Of a stretch of DNA of 64,000 bases, positions 18,342 through 27,159 are shown piece after piece. The first letter of the stretch is position 1. The number at the start of each line of letters is the position of its first letter. The stretch covers positions 62,001 through 126,000 of the forward strand of contig CANRSX010000008.1 of assembly GCA_947642555.1 (NCBI GenBank), given 5' to 3'. The notes under the pieces are model-generated. The model made no database searches, had not been told where the DNA came from, and was given only the letters and a program-made list of their open reading frames with translations. Both the position numbers and the translations under genes were made by a program. The DNA is from an uncultured Roseburia sp. Its GTDB lineage: Bacteria > Bacillota > Clostridia > Lachnospirales > Lachnospiraceae.

Positions 18342-19163
18342 CTATTTCTTTGTCCGCTCGCTGTAGACAATATTCCCGAACTTTCCGTCCAGCCTGCGGT
18401 ACTGCTCATCCATTTTCGCCGCCCGAAACGCCGTCCGGCCAAGGAAATTGTCGGGCACCGCGTCGTCCGTCCCCGCGAGGATCCGGTCACAGAGCTCGAT
18501 ATTGTCTTCCAGACACTGCCTGGGGCCTGTGGCCATGCCGTGGGAATAGCAGACGGTGTCATAGGCATCGTCAAACGTCTTCAGCCGGAGAAGGCTCTGC
18601 TTATACTCGCTGATCGTCGTGCTCTCTTCGCCGCTCACCAGCGTGTTTACATTGCAGGCGTCCCCGTAGAGAATCGAGCGCTCCGCCCGCAGCAGCATGC
18701 AGCAGCTGCCCCTCGTGTGGCCGGGTACAGAGACGACCTCAAGCTCCGCTCCTCCGAGCGGGAAAATCTGCCCGTCATAAAGCTCTGCAAACTCCGTGTC
18801 CGCTCCCGGCGAAGGCACAAACATCTCCTCCGTCAGATTCGCATCCGTCCCCATCATCGCAGCCGCGTAGCCCATCCTCATCTCCATCCCGTGCTCCCCG
18901 ACCAGTCCGCGGTCCGCCGGATGCAGATATACCTTCCGCCACTCCCCTGCGCCGCCCGCGTGATCCCCGTGGCCATGTGTCAGGACGACTGTGACCGGAA
19001 GATCCGTGAGCTCCTCCACCAGTTTTTTTAAGCCCTTTAACCCGGTGCCTGTATCGATCAGCACCGCCGCCTCTTTCCCCTGCACCAGAAAACAGAAGAC
19101 ATCCGTAGGATCAATGATCTGCGTCACGCGTTCCGTCAGTTTGTTTACCCGAAATCCGTTCAT
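18342..19163 (-). CDS. MBL-fold metallo-hydrolase
   Basis: A 273-residue metallo-beta-lactamase-fold protein with the metal-binding THGHGDH, followed by the further ligands SVPGHTRGS and SHGMA. AGGAGG precedes the ATG. Family members hydrolyse thioesters, lactones, phosphodiesters and other bonds; nothing here settles the substrate. It ends 5 bp from the stop of the convergent ROK gene. Confidence 0.82.
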   Translation of the reverse strand: MNGFRVNKLTERVTQIIDPTDVFCFLVQGKEAAVLIDTGTGLKGLKKLVEELTDLPVTVVLTHGHGDHAGGAGEWRKVYLHPADRGLVGEHGMEMRMGYAAAMMGTDANLTEEMFVPSPGADTEFAELYDGQIFPLGGAELEVVSVPGHTRGSCCMLLRAERSILYGDACNVNTLVSGEESTTISEYKQSLLRLKTFDDAYDTVCYSHGMATGPRQCLEDNIELCDRILAGTDDAVPDNFLGRTAFRAAKMDEQYRRLDGKFGNIVYSERTKK

Positions 19164-19317
19164 TGCTCTCCTCCTCTTTCTTCTTTGATATCATAAAGAG
19201 TATAGCATACCCTGCGGGCTGCGGATATGACGTATTCCGACATTTCAGTCTCTTTTTGCGACGTTTTAAACCCCGGAATCCTTTTAAAGTATCTGCCTGA
19301 CAGGCGGCAAAGAAACA

Positions 19318-19346
19318 TTGACAACCGGTCGGTGTACCGATATAAT
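19318..19346 (+). promoter_or_regulatory. Consensus promoter with embedded operator for the HipB/HipA-like pair
   Basis: A perfect consensus promoter: TTGACA at 19318-19323, a 17-base spacer and TATAAT at 19341-19346. The spacer holds the inverted repeat TCGGT-GT-ACCGA (19329-19340). A repressor bound there would cover both promoter boxes, as expected for autoregulation by the HTH protein. Confidence 0.7.
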
Positions 19347-19375
19347 AAAAAAGCATATGAAGGAGGTGACAGCTC

Positions 19376-19822
19376 ATGACCCTGCAAACCTATCTCGACA
19401 GAAGAAATATAACAAAATACCATCTCTCGAAAATCAGCGGTGTGCCCAAAACTACGATCCTGGATTTATGCGCCGGACGAAGCAGTGTGGAGCGCTGCTC
19501 TGCAAAGACGGTGCAGCGGCTGGCAAAGGCCCTGAACTGTTCCATGGAGGACATTATGGCGCTGTCAGATGCACAGCCAGAAAACGGGCTGCCGGCAGAT
19601 AACAGCTATCTGGAGTGTGGGCTGCCGGATTTCCTGCTGGAATCTGTACAGGCAATGGCAAAAGCATGGCAGATGCTGGATGCCGGACAGGAATATCTGC
19701 GCTGGGACTGCGATTACTGTAATCTGCAAAGCGACATCAACAGTGCGGAGGTCAACCAGCTCATCAGTCCGGAACAGGCATGGTATCTCAGGGAAAAATA
19801 TTTGAGAATGGAAAGGATATAA
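19376..19822 (+). CDS. HTH-domain protein, HipB-like partner
   Basis: A 148-residue protein. Residues 1-65 form a Cro/C1-type HTH (YHLSKISGVPKTTILDLCAG, then the helix AKTVQRLAKALNCSMEDIMAL). The remaining 80 residues have no fold I recognise and contain DCDYCNLQ. AGGAGG precedes the ATG. It ends four bases before the HipA-like gene, so the two are co-translated. Likely an antitoxin or partner repressor acting at the inverted repeat in its own promoter. Confidence 0.75.
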   Translation: MTLQTYLDRRNITKYHLSKISGVPKTTILDLCAGRSSVERCSAKTVQRLAKALNCSMEDIMALSDAQPENGLPADNSYLECGLPDFLLESVQAMAKAWQMLDAGQEYLRWDCDYCNLQSDINSAEVNQLISPEQAWYLREKYLRMERI

Positions 19823-19826
19823 CCGC

Positions 19827-20723
19827 ATGGCAGTCATTGATTTCACGCAGCTCCCCAGACGAAATAAGATGTACGCAGGCGCAAACGGGAATAAGATCTG
19901 CGTTATGTACGAGGGGCTGCCCTATATGCTGAAATTTCCGCCTGCAGCAAAACGGAATAAGGATATGAGCTACAGCAACAGCTGTTTTTCGGAATACATT
20001 GGATGCCAAATATATGAAAGCATCGGCATACCGGTACAAAAGACAATACTTGGCACTTACAACGTGAAAGGGAAAGAAAAAATAGTAGTTGCCTGCGGTG
20101 ACTTTACAGAGCCGGGTGTAACCCTGCAGGATTTTGCCTCTTTGAAAAATCAGATGATTGATTCAGAACGAAACGGTTACGGCACGGAATTATCGGATAT
20201 TCTGCTGACCTTTGAAGAGCAGACTGCCCTTGACCCTGTCGCCCTTACCGAACGATTCTGGGATATGTTCATTACAGATGCCTTTATCGGCAACTGGGAC
20301 CGGCATAACGGCAACTGGGGCTTTTTATATGATACCCGGACGGATGCAATGACGCTGGCTCCTGTGTACGACTGCGGAAGCAGCCTCTACCCCCAGGCAG
20401 ATGATGCGATCATGGAATCCGTACTGGCGAAACCCGCCGAACTGAATTACCGCGTTTACGAAATTCCCACATCAGCTATCATGGTAAACGGAAAGAAACT
20501 CAGATATTTTGACTTCATATCCTCGCTTCAGAATGAGGGCTGCAATCAGGCGCTGAAACGGATTACGCCGCGGATCAATATGGAGCGTATCCGGCAGATC
20601 ATTGATGAGACACCCCTGATCAGCGACCTGCAGCGCCGGTTTTACCTTACCATGCTGGCAGAGAGAAAACGGCTGATTCTGGATTTCTCTCTGTCAGCGC
20701 TGGAGAAGAGGGAGCACTCTTGA
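19827..20723 (+). CDS. HipA-like serine/threonine kinase (short form, CtkA-like)
   Basis: A 298-residue protein with the HipA kinase core. The catalytic loop is GNWDRHNGNWG and the metal-binding segment is LAPVYDCGSSLYP. Standard HipA toxins are about 430 residues with an extra N-terminal subdomain; that part is absent here, as in CtkA- and HipT-type kinases. HipT of three-gene hipBST loci has the missing part as a separate protein, but no third gene is present. Probably a toxin or regulatory kinase. Target unknown. Confidence 0.75.
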   Translation: MAVIDFTQLPRRNKMYAGANGNKICVMYEGLPYMLKFPPAAKRNKDMSYSNSCFSEYIGCQIYESIGIPVQKTILGTYNVKGKEKIVVACGDFTEPGVTLQDFASLKNQMIDSERNGYGTELSDILLTFEEQTALDPVALTERFWDMFITDAFIGNWDRHNGNWGFLYDTRTDAMTLAPVYDCGSSLYPQADDAIMESVLAKPAELNYRVYEIPTSAIMVNGKKLRYFDFISSLQNEGCNQALKRITPRINMERIRQIIDETPLISDLQRRFYLTMLAERKRLILDFSLSALEKREHS

Positions 20724-20748
20724 TTCCTCCCCTCTCTTCTGTTATACT
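20720..20748 (+). promoter_or_regulatory. Promoter of the flavin reductase gene
   Basis: TTGATT (20720-20725), a 17-base spacer and TATACT (20743-20748), partly overlapping the end of the HipA-like gene. It would drive the flavin reductase gene starting at 20799. Confidence 0.5.
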
Positions 20749-20798
20749 CGGATCAGAGTCAACTGATTTTTTAACAGCAAAGGAGGTCAGGTCAACTG

Positions 20799-21359
20799 AT
20801 GAGAAAAAATTTTGGAGCAAAGCCCTGGACCTATCCGCAGCCGGTCTTTATCGTCGCCACCTACGGGGAGGACGGGACGCCGGACGCCATGAACGCGGCA
20901 TGGGGCGGGATCAGCGACGACACCCAGCTCTCCTTATGCCTTTCCGCAGGGCATAAGACCGTGGCGAATCTTCTCGCCCGCGGCGCCTTTACCGTGAGCA
21001 TGGCGGATGCGTCGCACGTAGTCGAATGTGATTATGTGGGGATCGAATCCGCGAACCAGGTGCCGGACAAGCTGGAAAAAGCGGGGTTCCATACAGAAAA
21101 GGCGGAATTTGTGGATGCTCCCCTGATCAAAGAGCTGCCCATGGCAGTGGAATGCCGGGTGATCAGCTACGATAAGGACAGCTGCCGGCTGGTGGGCGAG
21201 ATCGTCAATGTCTCCGCGGACGAGCGGATCCTGGACGGGGAGGGAAAGATCGACCCGGCAAAGCTGGAGCCGATCGTGTTTGACCCGGTAAACAACGCCT
21301 ATTTAAAGCTGGGCGAAAAGGTGGGGAACGCTTTCCGTGACGGGATGAAGCTGAAATGA
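20799..21359 (+). CDS. Flavin reductase-like FMN-binding protein
   Basis: A 186-residue protein of the flavoredoxin / flavin reductase-like split-barrel family. It has the start PWTYPQPVFIVATYGEDGTP, the AAWGGISDDTQLSLCLS strand, and the closing GEKVGNAFRDG. It likely binds FMN and transfers electrons. AAAGGAGG lies twelve bases before the ATG, a slightly long spacing. A strong terminator follows. Confidence 0.82.
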   Translation: MRKNFGAKPWTYPQPVFIVATYGEDGTPDAMNAAWGGISDDTQLSLCLSAGHKTVANLLARGAFTVSMADASHVVECDYVGIESANQVPDKLEKAGFHTEKAEFVDAPLIKELPMAVECRVISYDKDSCRLVGEIVNVSADERILDGEGKIDPAKLEPIVFDPVNNAYLKLGEKVGNAFRDGMKLK

Positions 21360-21369
21360 CAGCGGTGAT

Positions 21370-21411
21370 AAAACGCCTGCAGAATGACGTAACGCATTCT
21401 GCAGGCGTTTT
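21370..21411. terminator. Bidirectional rho-independent terminator
   Basis: A perfect 17-bp stem (21370-21386 with 21395-21411) around an 8-base loop, with A-run and T-run at its ends. It serves the flavin reductase gene on the plus strand and the GPH transporter gene on the minus strand. Confidence 0.9.
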
Positions 21412-21449
21412 GTGTACCCGGTTTCATCCAGACCGGCTTCACACTGTCA

Positions 21450-22811
21450 CTATCGGCTTCCCGCGTCCAGATCCTTACGGATTTCGGCATATTTTTCATT
21501 CGTGATCTCATAGAACGCCATGGAGATCAGGGAGGCGATATAGCCGAGTACCGGCATACCGAACCGCAGAAACGCGATCATGCCAAGCACTGCGGGGGTC
21601 TGCTCCTGATTGGCCACAAATCCGGCCAGTCCCAGGAAAAAGCTGGCGATAAAACCGCCGATGGCCATTCCGAACTTATTGATAAAGGTCAGGGAGGAAG
21701 ACATCAGGCCGTCCGCGCGCTGTCCGAATTTCCACTCGCCATAATCCGAGCATTCCGGCAGCATCGCCCAGCCAAGCGTACTGGGAATCTTGGAAATCAG
21801 TCCGAACACGCCCATCATCGTCATCAGGATCATCACCGGCGCCGTCGGCATCAGCCACATGACGACAAGCGGGAAGATGGAAAACAAACTGCCCAGCCAG
21901 TAGAGCCTTTTCTTTCCAAGCCATTTCGTCAGGATCGGAAGCAGCGGAATCGCCACGATCCCCGTGATCAGCGTCACGGTAGCAACCTGCGGAACCAGAT
22001 CCTCACGTCCCAGCACATATTTAAAATAGTACATATTCACCGCACTGCAGGTGGCGTTTGCCAGCACGTCGGTTCCGAAGGCAATCATTAACATCAGCAT
22101 CGGCTTGTTTTTGATCAGAAGCTTTAAGTCTTTTAACATGCTGAAAGACTCTTTTTTCCCATCCTTTACCGGCTCGCACACGTCATAGGGTTTTCCGCCC
22201 CAGGCGCAGATCCAGAACGAAACCGTCGTAAGGATCCCCACCAGTGCGCCGTAAATCGCCCAGCCCTGCTTTCCGCCGCCGAATGCATTCACCAGCGGAA
22301 GCGCCAGGATTGTGATGATAAACTGCGATACGATCCCCATCCCCTGTTTCCAGGACACGATCACGGTCCTCTGATCCGGATCCTGCGACATGACCGGCGT
22401 CAGGGAGTGGTAGGGAATATTAACTACAGTCGACGCAAGTGAATACGCGATATACACGACATAGACATAAATGATCTTCATGTTCGGCGAGAGCTCCGGC
22501 GCCGTAAACAGCAGGAAGATCAGAAGCCCCAGAAGCGGCGCTCCCGCGATGATCCACGGGCGGTACCGGCCGAACTTACTGCGGGTGTGATCGCCGAGCA
22601 TCCCCATGATGGGATCCGTAAACGCGTCGATAAACCGGGAAACAAGCATCAGCCCGGACACTACCATCGTGTCAATCCCGAAAATATCGGTATAGAAAAA
22701 GGTCAGATACGACATGACCAGGATAAACGCCAGGTTTGATCCCAGGCCGCCGAAGGAATATTTGAATACGTCGCTGAATTTTGCTTTTGCATACTGTGTT
22801 TTGTTCATCAT
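21450..22811 (-). CDS. GPH-family sugar:cation symporter (MelB-like)
   Basis: A 453-residue symporter with about twelve hydrophobic segments. The family features are the helix 2 region DAFTDPIMGMLGDHTRSKFGRYRPWI and the loop after helix 6. It probably imports the glycoside or desulfated sugar handled by the adjacent sulfatase. It lies 54 bp downstream of the sulfatase gene, in the same direction, and probably in the same LacI-controlled operon. Confidence 0.87.
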   Translation of the reverse strand: MMNKTQYAKAKFSDVFKYSFGGLGSNLAFILVMSYLTFFYTDIFGIDTMVVSGLMLVSRFIDAFTDPIMGMLGDHTRSKFGRYRPWIIAGAPLLGLLIFLLFTAPELSPNMKIIYVYVVYIAYSLASTVVNIPYHSLTPVMSQDPDQRTVIVSWKQGMGIVSQFIITILALPLVNAFGGGKQGWAIYGALVGILTTVSFWICAWGGKPYDVCEPVKDGKKESFSMLKDLKLLIKNKPMLMLMIAFGTDVLANATCSAVNMYYFKYVLGREDLVPQVATVTLITGIVAIPLLPILTKWLGKKRLYWLGSLFSIFPLVVMWLMPTAPVMILMTMMGVFGLISKIPSTLGWAMLPECSDYGEWKFGQRADGLMSSSLTFINKFGMAIGGFIASFFLGLAGFVANQEQTPAVLGMIAFLRFGMPVLGYIASLISMAFYEITNEKYAEIRKDLDAGSR

Positions 22812-22864
22812 TTTTCTCCTCTGATTAAAATGTTTTTCTTTCCCCGTCTGACTTCCCGGCCAGA

Positions 22865-24361
22865 TCAGATCCCCAGCCGCTCATACAGCTCCGCCGGCGC
22901 GTCGTTTTCCTCCATGCTCTCCCGGATATAGCCGCACATGTTCCGCCGGATCTTTTCATTTTCCATCGGATGCTCCTGCCCCGGGTCTTCTTTTAAATCA
23001 AACAGCATGGATCCGAATTCTGTGGTGTCCCCCATCCGGTTTACCGCTTTGATCTTCATGACCGGACATCCCTTCGTAAAGGAAAAGGGGCCTGCCATCT
23101 CTGTCTCTTTCAGCTCCTCCGTGCCAAACATTGCACGCATATGGGTCGGCATCAGCGTGTACTCGTAGACCGGTGCCTCGGGATGCGCTGCGGAGTGGAA
23201 ATACAGGTATCTCCCGTCCGTCACATCCACCTGGCTTCCGTGGTATCCGAAGACTGCGTAGTCCCGGATCGGCGTATCCGCATCCATCACGCCCGTCAGC
23301 GGTTTTCCCATCATATCCCGCGGGATCGGAACGCCAAAGTAGTCAAGAAGCGTGGGCGCGATATCGATCATCTGCACCAGCGAATTCCGCTTTACATTCG
23401 CACAGTTTTTTCTCCTGGGATCATAAATATAAAGCGGCACATGGGCGATCTCGTCATAAACCGGCATGTTTGTCTTGCCCCACCAGCCGTGCTCTCCCAG
23501 CAGAAACCCGTGATCCGTGTTCACGATCAGCATCGTGTCCTCCCACAAATTGTATGTATCCATCAGATCCAGCACCTTCCCGAGATAGCGGTCACATTTG
23601 CTGAGCAGCGCCGCGTACTCATAGCGCACATGGGCGACGGTGTTTTCGTCCTCCTCCACCGGCGCGTAGGGCGGCCAGTCGGCTTCCGCCTCCGCGTCTC
23701 CGGTAAAGGTATGGGGATACAGCGCTTTATCATCTTTTAGCGTATAAAACGGTTCGTGCGGGTCAAAGGTCTCGATCTGTAAAAACCAGTTGTCCTGCGC
23801 GTGATTTTTCTCGATAAACTCCAGACCGCACCGGAACGTGACTGCCTGCGACGTTTTTTCCTCCGTGTCCATCGTGCGCCGGTTTATCTCGTCGTGCGCG
23901 AGCATCTGCGTGTACGGCGGATAGGCCAGCATGACCTCTTTCTTTTTAAATACGGTCTTTTTATCATACTGATACCCCAGATCCGCCTTCCAGAGATCCC
24001 CCTCCTGCCCTCTTGAGATCTCCCAGGAGGAATACCGGTTGTGGTAGGTCGCCCCGCCGTCCTCCCAGTAATGCTGGTGGTCGCTGACCAGATGCGTATA
24101 GATCCCGGCGTTTTTTAACAGCTGCGGCATGGAATCGTCAAACGGCTCCATGGGCCCCCAGCTTCGGTGGTAAAAATTCAGCCTGCCGGTCTGTAACTCC
24201 CGCCGCGCGGGCATGCACGGCATACTCCCCACGTAGCAGTTTTCAAACTGCACGCACCGCTCTGCCAGCCGTTTAAAATTCGGCGTGATCGTCCAGTCGC
24301 AGCCGTAGGTCTCCAGCATGTGGCGGTTTAGGGAATCATACATCACCATAATTGCTTTCAT
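22865..24361 (-). CDS. Sulfatase, formylglycine type
   Basis: A 498-residue sulfatase. C49 sits in CMPAR (CxPxR), the site that must be oxidised to formylglycine. Metal ligands are in VMYDSLNRH at the N-terminus and NTDHGFLLGEHG. There is no signal peptide, so it acts in the cytoplasm on a sulfated sugar after import. No sulfatase-maturating enzyme is encoded in the window. It is preceded by two overlapping LacI-type operators and followed by the GPH transporter gene. Confidence 0.87.
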   Translation of the reverse strand: MKAIMVMYDSLNRHMLETYGCDWTITPNFKRLAERCVQFENCYVGSMPCMPARRELQTGRLNFYHRSWGPMEPFDDSMPQLLKNAGIYTHLVSDHQHYWEDGGATYHNRYSSWEISRGQEGDLWKADLGYQYDKKTVFKKKEVMLAYPPYTQMLAHDEINRRTMDTEEKTSQAVTFRCGLEFIEKNHAQDNWFLQIETFDPHEPFYTLKDDKALYPHTFTGDAEAEADWPPYAPVEEDENTVAHVRYEYAALLSKCDRYLGKVLDLMDTYNLWEDTMLIVNTDHGFLLGEHGWWGKTNMPVYDEIAHVPLYIYDPRRKNCANVKRNSLVQMIDIAPTLLDYFGVPIPRDMMGKPLTGVMDADTPIRDYAVFGYHGSQVDVTDGRYLYFHSAAHPEAPVYEYTLMPTHMRAMFGTEELKETEMAGPFSFTKGCPVMKIKAVNRMGDTTEFGSMLFDLKEDPGQEHPMENEKIRRNMCGYIRESMEENDAPAELYERLGI

Positions 24362-24451
24362 GTGTCTAAGCTCCTCTCTTTTTTATTCAAAAGCCGTTAC
24401 CGGCTTTTTATCTGTTTTTTCTTCTGATTCTGTTTCACCTTCACGATAAAT

Positions 24452-24480
24452 TTGAAATCGTTTTCAGAAATCGTTTTCAA
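24452..24480. promoter_or_regulatory. Pair of LacI-type operators upstream of the sulfatase gene
   Basis: Two overlapping copies of the dyad TTGAAATCGTTTTCAA are seen: 24452-24467 with the last base changed, and 24465-24480 with the first two bases changed. The same dyad, perfect, occurs before the LacI gene at 25552. This is strong internal evidence that one LacI protein controls the sulfatase operon and itself. Confidence 0.75.
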
Positions 24481-24492
24481 AATCGGGATATG

Positions 24493-24519
24493 GATAAGGC
24501 GCATCAGATACGCCTTATC
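24493..24519 (-). terminator. Hairpin at the end of the LacI gene
   Basis: A 9-bp perfect stem (24493-24501 with 24511-24519) spanning the LacI stop codon. The T-run is poor, so termination is possible but weak. Confidence 0.4.
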
Positions 24520-25529
24520 GAATCCCGTTCTATGTATTCCGGTTCATATTCAATCGAGTTTTCCGCGATTTCCTTCCCTTCGATATAGTCCAGCAGAAGC
24601 TCCGCGGCTCCTGCCCCCATCGCCTGGGCCGGCACATACATGGCGGAAACCCGCGGATACAGCACGGCTCCCTCATTCCTGCTGTGCTCGACGGAAATCA
24701 CGGAAACCTGCTCCGGTACCTTAATCTGCAGCTGTGCACAGGCGGCAAGCAGAATCTGCGCTTCGTAAATCACCCTCGCACATACCGCCGTACAGCCCTG
24801 CGCCACAACATATTTCTCGATCAGGGAGAGCAATTCCCTTCCGGCGTCCGCAAAACCCTGGAAAGAAACGCTGTACAGCTCCAGCTCCGGCAGCTCTTCC
24901 CGCACCTGCCGCTCAATCGCCTCCTGATGATTCCGATGCATCTCACTGATGAAAAACAGGATCTTCCGATGCCCCTGTTCATACAGGATCCGCAGCAGCT
25001 GCACGTTGTACTGCTCAAACTGCGCGTAGACATTCAGACCGTCTTTATGTACCCGCTTTCCGATATACACCACCGGATATTCTTCCACGATCTGCCGAAA
25101 CGCCGGATCATCCCTCGCCTGATTCACCAGGCCGCTCATCAGCAGGCCATCGATCCGTTTCTGCCGGATGTATTCCAGATACTTCGGCGTCTTTTTTTTC
25201 CTGCGCCAGTATTCCTCGGTCTCGCTGATCAATACCATGCTGTAGTCCCGGTACCGCAGACTCTTTTCAATCCCCTTTAACATCTCCAGATTATAGCTGC
25301 CCTCAAACATGGACGTCCCGGCTGTCGGAAAATATACCCCGATCATGCGGGAGGACTGCTTTTTTAACCCCCTGGCAAACTGATTCGGCTCATAGCTGTA
25401 AAACTCCACCGCCTCCCGGACCGCCTGCGTCTTCTTCTCGCTGACCGCCGCCGTGCCGTTTAAAATGCGGGAGACCGTAGCGGCTGAAACCCCCGCGCGG
25501 CGCGCGACGTCACGTATGGATGCCTCCAT
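24504..25529 (-). CDS. LacI-family transcriptional regulator
   Basis: A 341-residue regulator. The LacI HTH is SIRDVARRAGVSAATVSRIL, with the hinge helix NQFARGLKKQSS, then a periplasmic-binding-like effector domain. The ATG at 25529 is chosen because the HTH begins right after it and GGGCGGGAG precedes it. The longer frame to 25646 would run through the terminator and operator. Its own promoter region holds a perfect operator copy, so it is probably autoregulated. Confidence 0.88.
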   Translation of the reverse strand: MEASIRDVARRAGVSAATVSRILNGTAAVSEKKTQAVREAVEFYSYEPNQFARGLKKQSSRMIGVYFPTAGTSMFEGSYNLEMLKGIEKSLRYRDYSMVLISETEEYWRRKKKTPKYLEYIRQKRIDGLLMSGLVNQARDDPAFRQIVEEYPVVYIGKRVHKDGLNVYAQFEQYNVQLLRILYEQGHRKILFFISEMHRNHQEAIERQVREELPELELYSVSFQGFADAGRELLSLIEKYVVAQGCTAVCARVIYEAQILLAACAQLQIKVPEQVSVISVEHSRNEGAVLYPRVSAMYVPAQAMGAGAAELLLDYIEGKEIAENSIEYEPEYIERDSIRRI

Positions 25530-25551
25530 CTCCCGCCCTGCCTTTCCTTTT

Positions 25552-25567
25552 TTGAAATCGTTTTCAA
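25552..25567. promoter_or_regulatory. LacI-type operator upstream of the LacI gene
   Basis: TTGAAATCGTTTTCAA, a 16-base dyad with the central CG typical of LacI-family sites, 22 bases upstream of the LacI start codon. Matches the pair in front of the sulfatase gene. Confidence 0.75.
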
Positions 25568-25611
25568 GGTCTGATGTTACATTACCAGCTTTTCTTTTTT
25601 CCTGCAATAGA

Positions 25612-25651
25612 AAAAAGTGCCAGAATTGCGCGAAACAATCTGGCACTTTTT
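25612..25651. terminator. Bidirectional rho-independent terminator
   Basis: A 13-bp stem (25612-25624 with 25639-25651), A-rich at one end and T-rich at the other, placed after the NSS symporter gene. It separates that gene from the LacI-sulfatase unit. Confidence 0.85.
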
Positions 25652-25669
25652 ACCCTATGGCTGAACTTT

Positions 25670-27073
25670 TTAGGAAAAGATCTGGAAAAAACCGGCTGAC
25701 TGTAAAAATACGATGGCCATAAATACCGGCGCCACGTAGCGGATCATAAACGCGTACAGCTTTTTGCGCCCGAACTTATGCCCGCTTGACTCCATCTCGT
25801 CGATGATCCACTGCGGTTTCACTACCCAGCCGACAAAGATACAGGTCAGCAGGCAGATGAACGGCAGCAGGAAGCTGTTGCTGATGTAGTCCATCAGATC
25901 CAGAAGCTGGGCGGTCTGCCCGTTCGGCAGCGGCATCTCGAAATAGAGCACGTTGTAGCCCATGCAGATGATAATCGCGGCCACCGCGGAGATTGCACCG
26001 ATCACCAGGCTCACCTTTTTGCGCGACGCCGAAAACAGCTCCATGCAGTTCGCGACAAGTGTCTCCATCACCGATACGCAGGAGGTCAGCGCGGCAAACG
26101 CAACCATCACAAAAAAGACAATTCCGACTACCGTCCCGACGCCGCCCATCGCGTCAAATACCTTCGGCAGCGAGACAAAAATCAGGCTCGGACCCGACGC
26201 CATCCCTTCCGTACCCGCAAACACATACACCGCCGGGATCACCATCATGCCGGCGAGGAAGGCCACTCCGGTGTCAAACAGCTCGATCTGGCTGATGGAA
26301 CGGCTTAAATTCACGTCCTTTTTCACATAGGAGCCGTAGGTGATCATGATGCCCATGGAAACGCTCAGCGAGAAGAACAGCTGGCTCATGGCATCCAGCA
26401 GGATCTTTAAAAACCGGGGAAAGGTCAGCCCGGTCAGATCCGGGATCAGATACACGCCAAGCCCCTGTAAGCCGGTGCGCGTCACCCCCGATGCATCCGT
26501 GTGCCGCAGGGTCAGCGAGAAGATCGCGATCCCGACGATCAGCACCACAAGCCCCGGCATCACCAGCTTGGAAAACCGCTCCACGCCGTCCTCCACGCCA
26601 CAGTATACGACAAACGCCGTTATCGCGAGAAACAGCAGCATAAACACGATGGGCGAAACCTTTGAGGTGATAAAGGATGTAAAATATCCGTCCTGCGCCG
26701 CCGCTTTTCCCTCCCCCGTCACATAGACGAGGACATATTTCGTGATCCAGCCGCCGATCACCGAGTAATAGGTCATGATGATCGCCGGCACCAGAAACGT
26801 CAGTTTTCCCAGAAATCCCCACTTCGGCCGGATCGAGGCGAATGCGTGAAACGCGCTTTTTTTCGTCCTGCGCCCCATGGCGATATCCGTCGCCAGCAGG
26901 GTAAAACCGAAGGTCAGCACCAGGATCAGGTAGATCACGAGAAATAATCCCCCGCCGTCCTGCGCCGCCAGGTACGGAAACCTCCAGATATTCCCGACCC
27001 CCACCGCGCTGCCCGCCGCGGCCAGCACAAAGCCGATGGAGCCGGTAAAGCTGCCTTTCTTTTTTGTCTCCAT
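25670..27073 (-). CDS. Sodium-dependent NSS/SNF-family symporter
   Basis: A 467-residue neurotransmitter:sodium symporter homologue. The first helix has the family's unwound substrate and sodium site, AAAGSAVGVGNIWRFPYLAAQDGGG. About eleven to twelve membrane segments follow. Bacterial members import amino acids such as tryptophan, tyrosine or leucine. AAGGAG precedes the ATG. Single-gene unit with its own terminator. Confidence 0.9.
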   Translation of the reverse strand: METKKKGSFTGSIGFVLAAAGSAVGVGNIWRFPYLAAQDGGGLFLVIYLILVLTFGFTLLATDIAMGRRTKKSAFHAFASIRPKWGFLGKLTFLVPAIIMTYYSVIGGWITKYVLVYVTGEGKAAAQDGYFTSFITSKVSPIVFMLLFLAITAFVVYCGVEDGVERFSKLVMPGLVVLIVGIAIFSLTLRHTDASGVTRTGLQGLGVYLIPDLTGLTFPRFLKILLDAMSQLFFSLSVSMGIMITYGSYVKKDVNLSRSISQIELFDTGVAFLAGMMVIPAVYVFAGTEGMASGPSLIFVSLPKVFDAMGGVGTVVGIVFFVMVAFAALTSCVSVMETLVANCMELFSASRKKVSLVIGAISAVAAIIICMGYNVLYFEMPLPNGQTAQLLDLMDYISNSFLLPFICLLTCIFVGWVVKPQWIIDEMESSGHKFGRKKLYAFMIRYVAPVFMAIVFLQSAGFFQIFS

Positions 27074-27159
27074 AACTCTCTCCTTTTCTTTTATAAGATC
27101 TCATCCTCCCAAACACCCGGTTACAGTCTGCTGCCTGCAGACACTTCATGATTCATACG

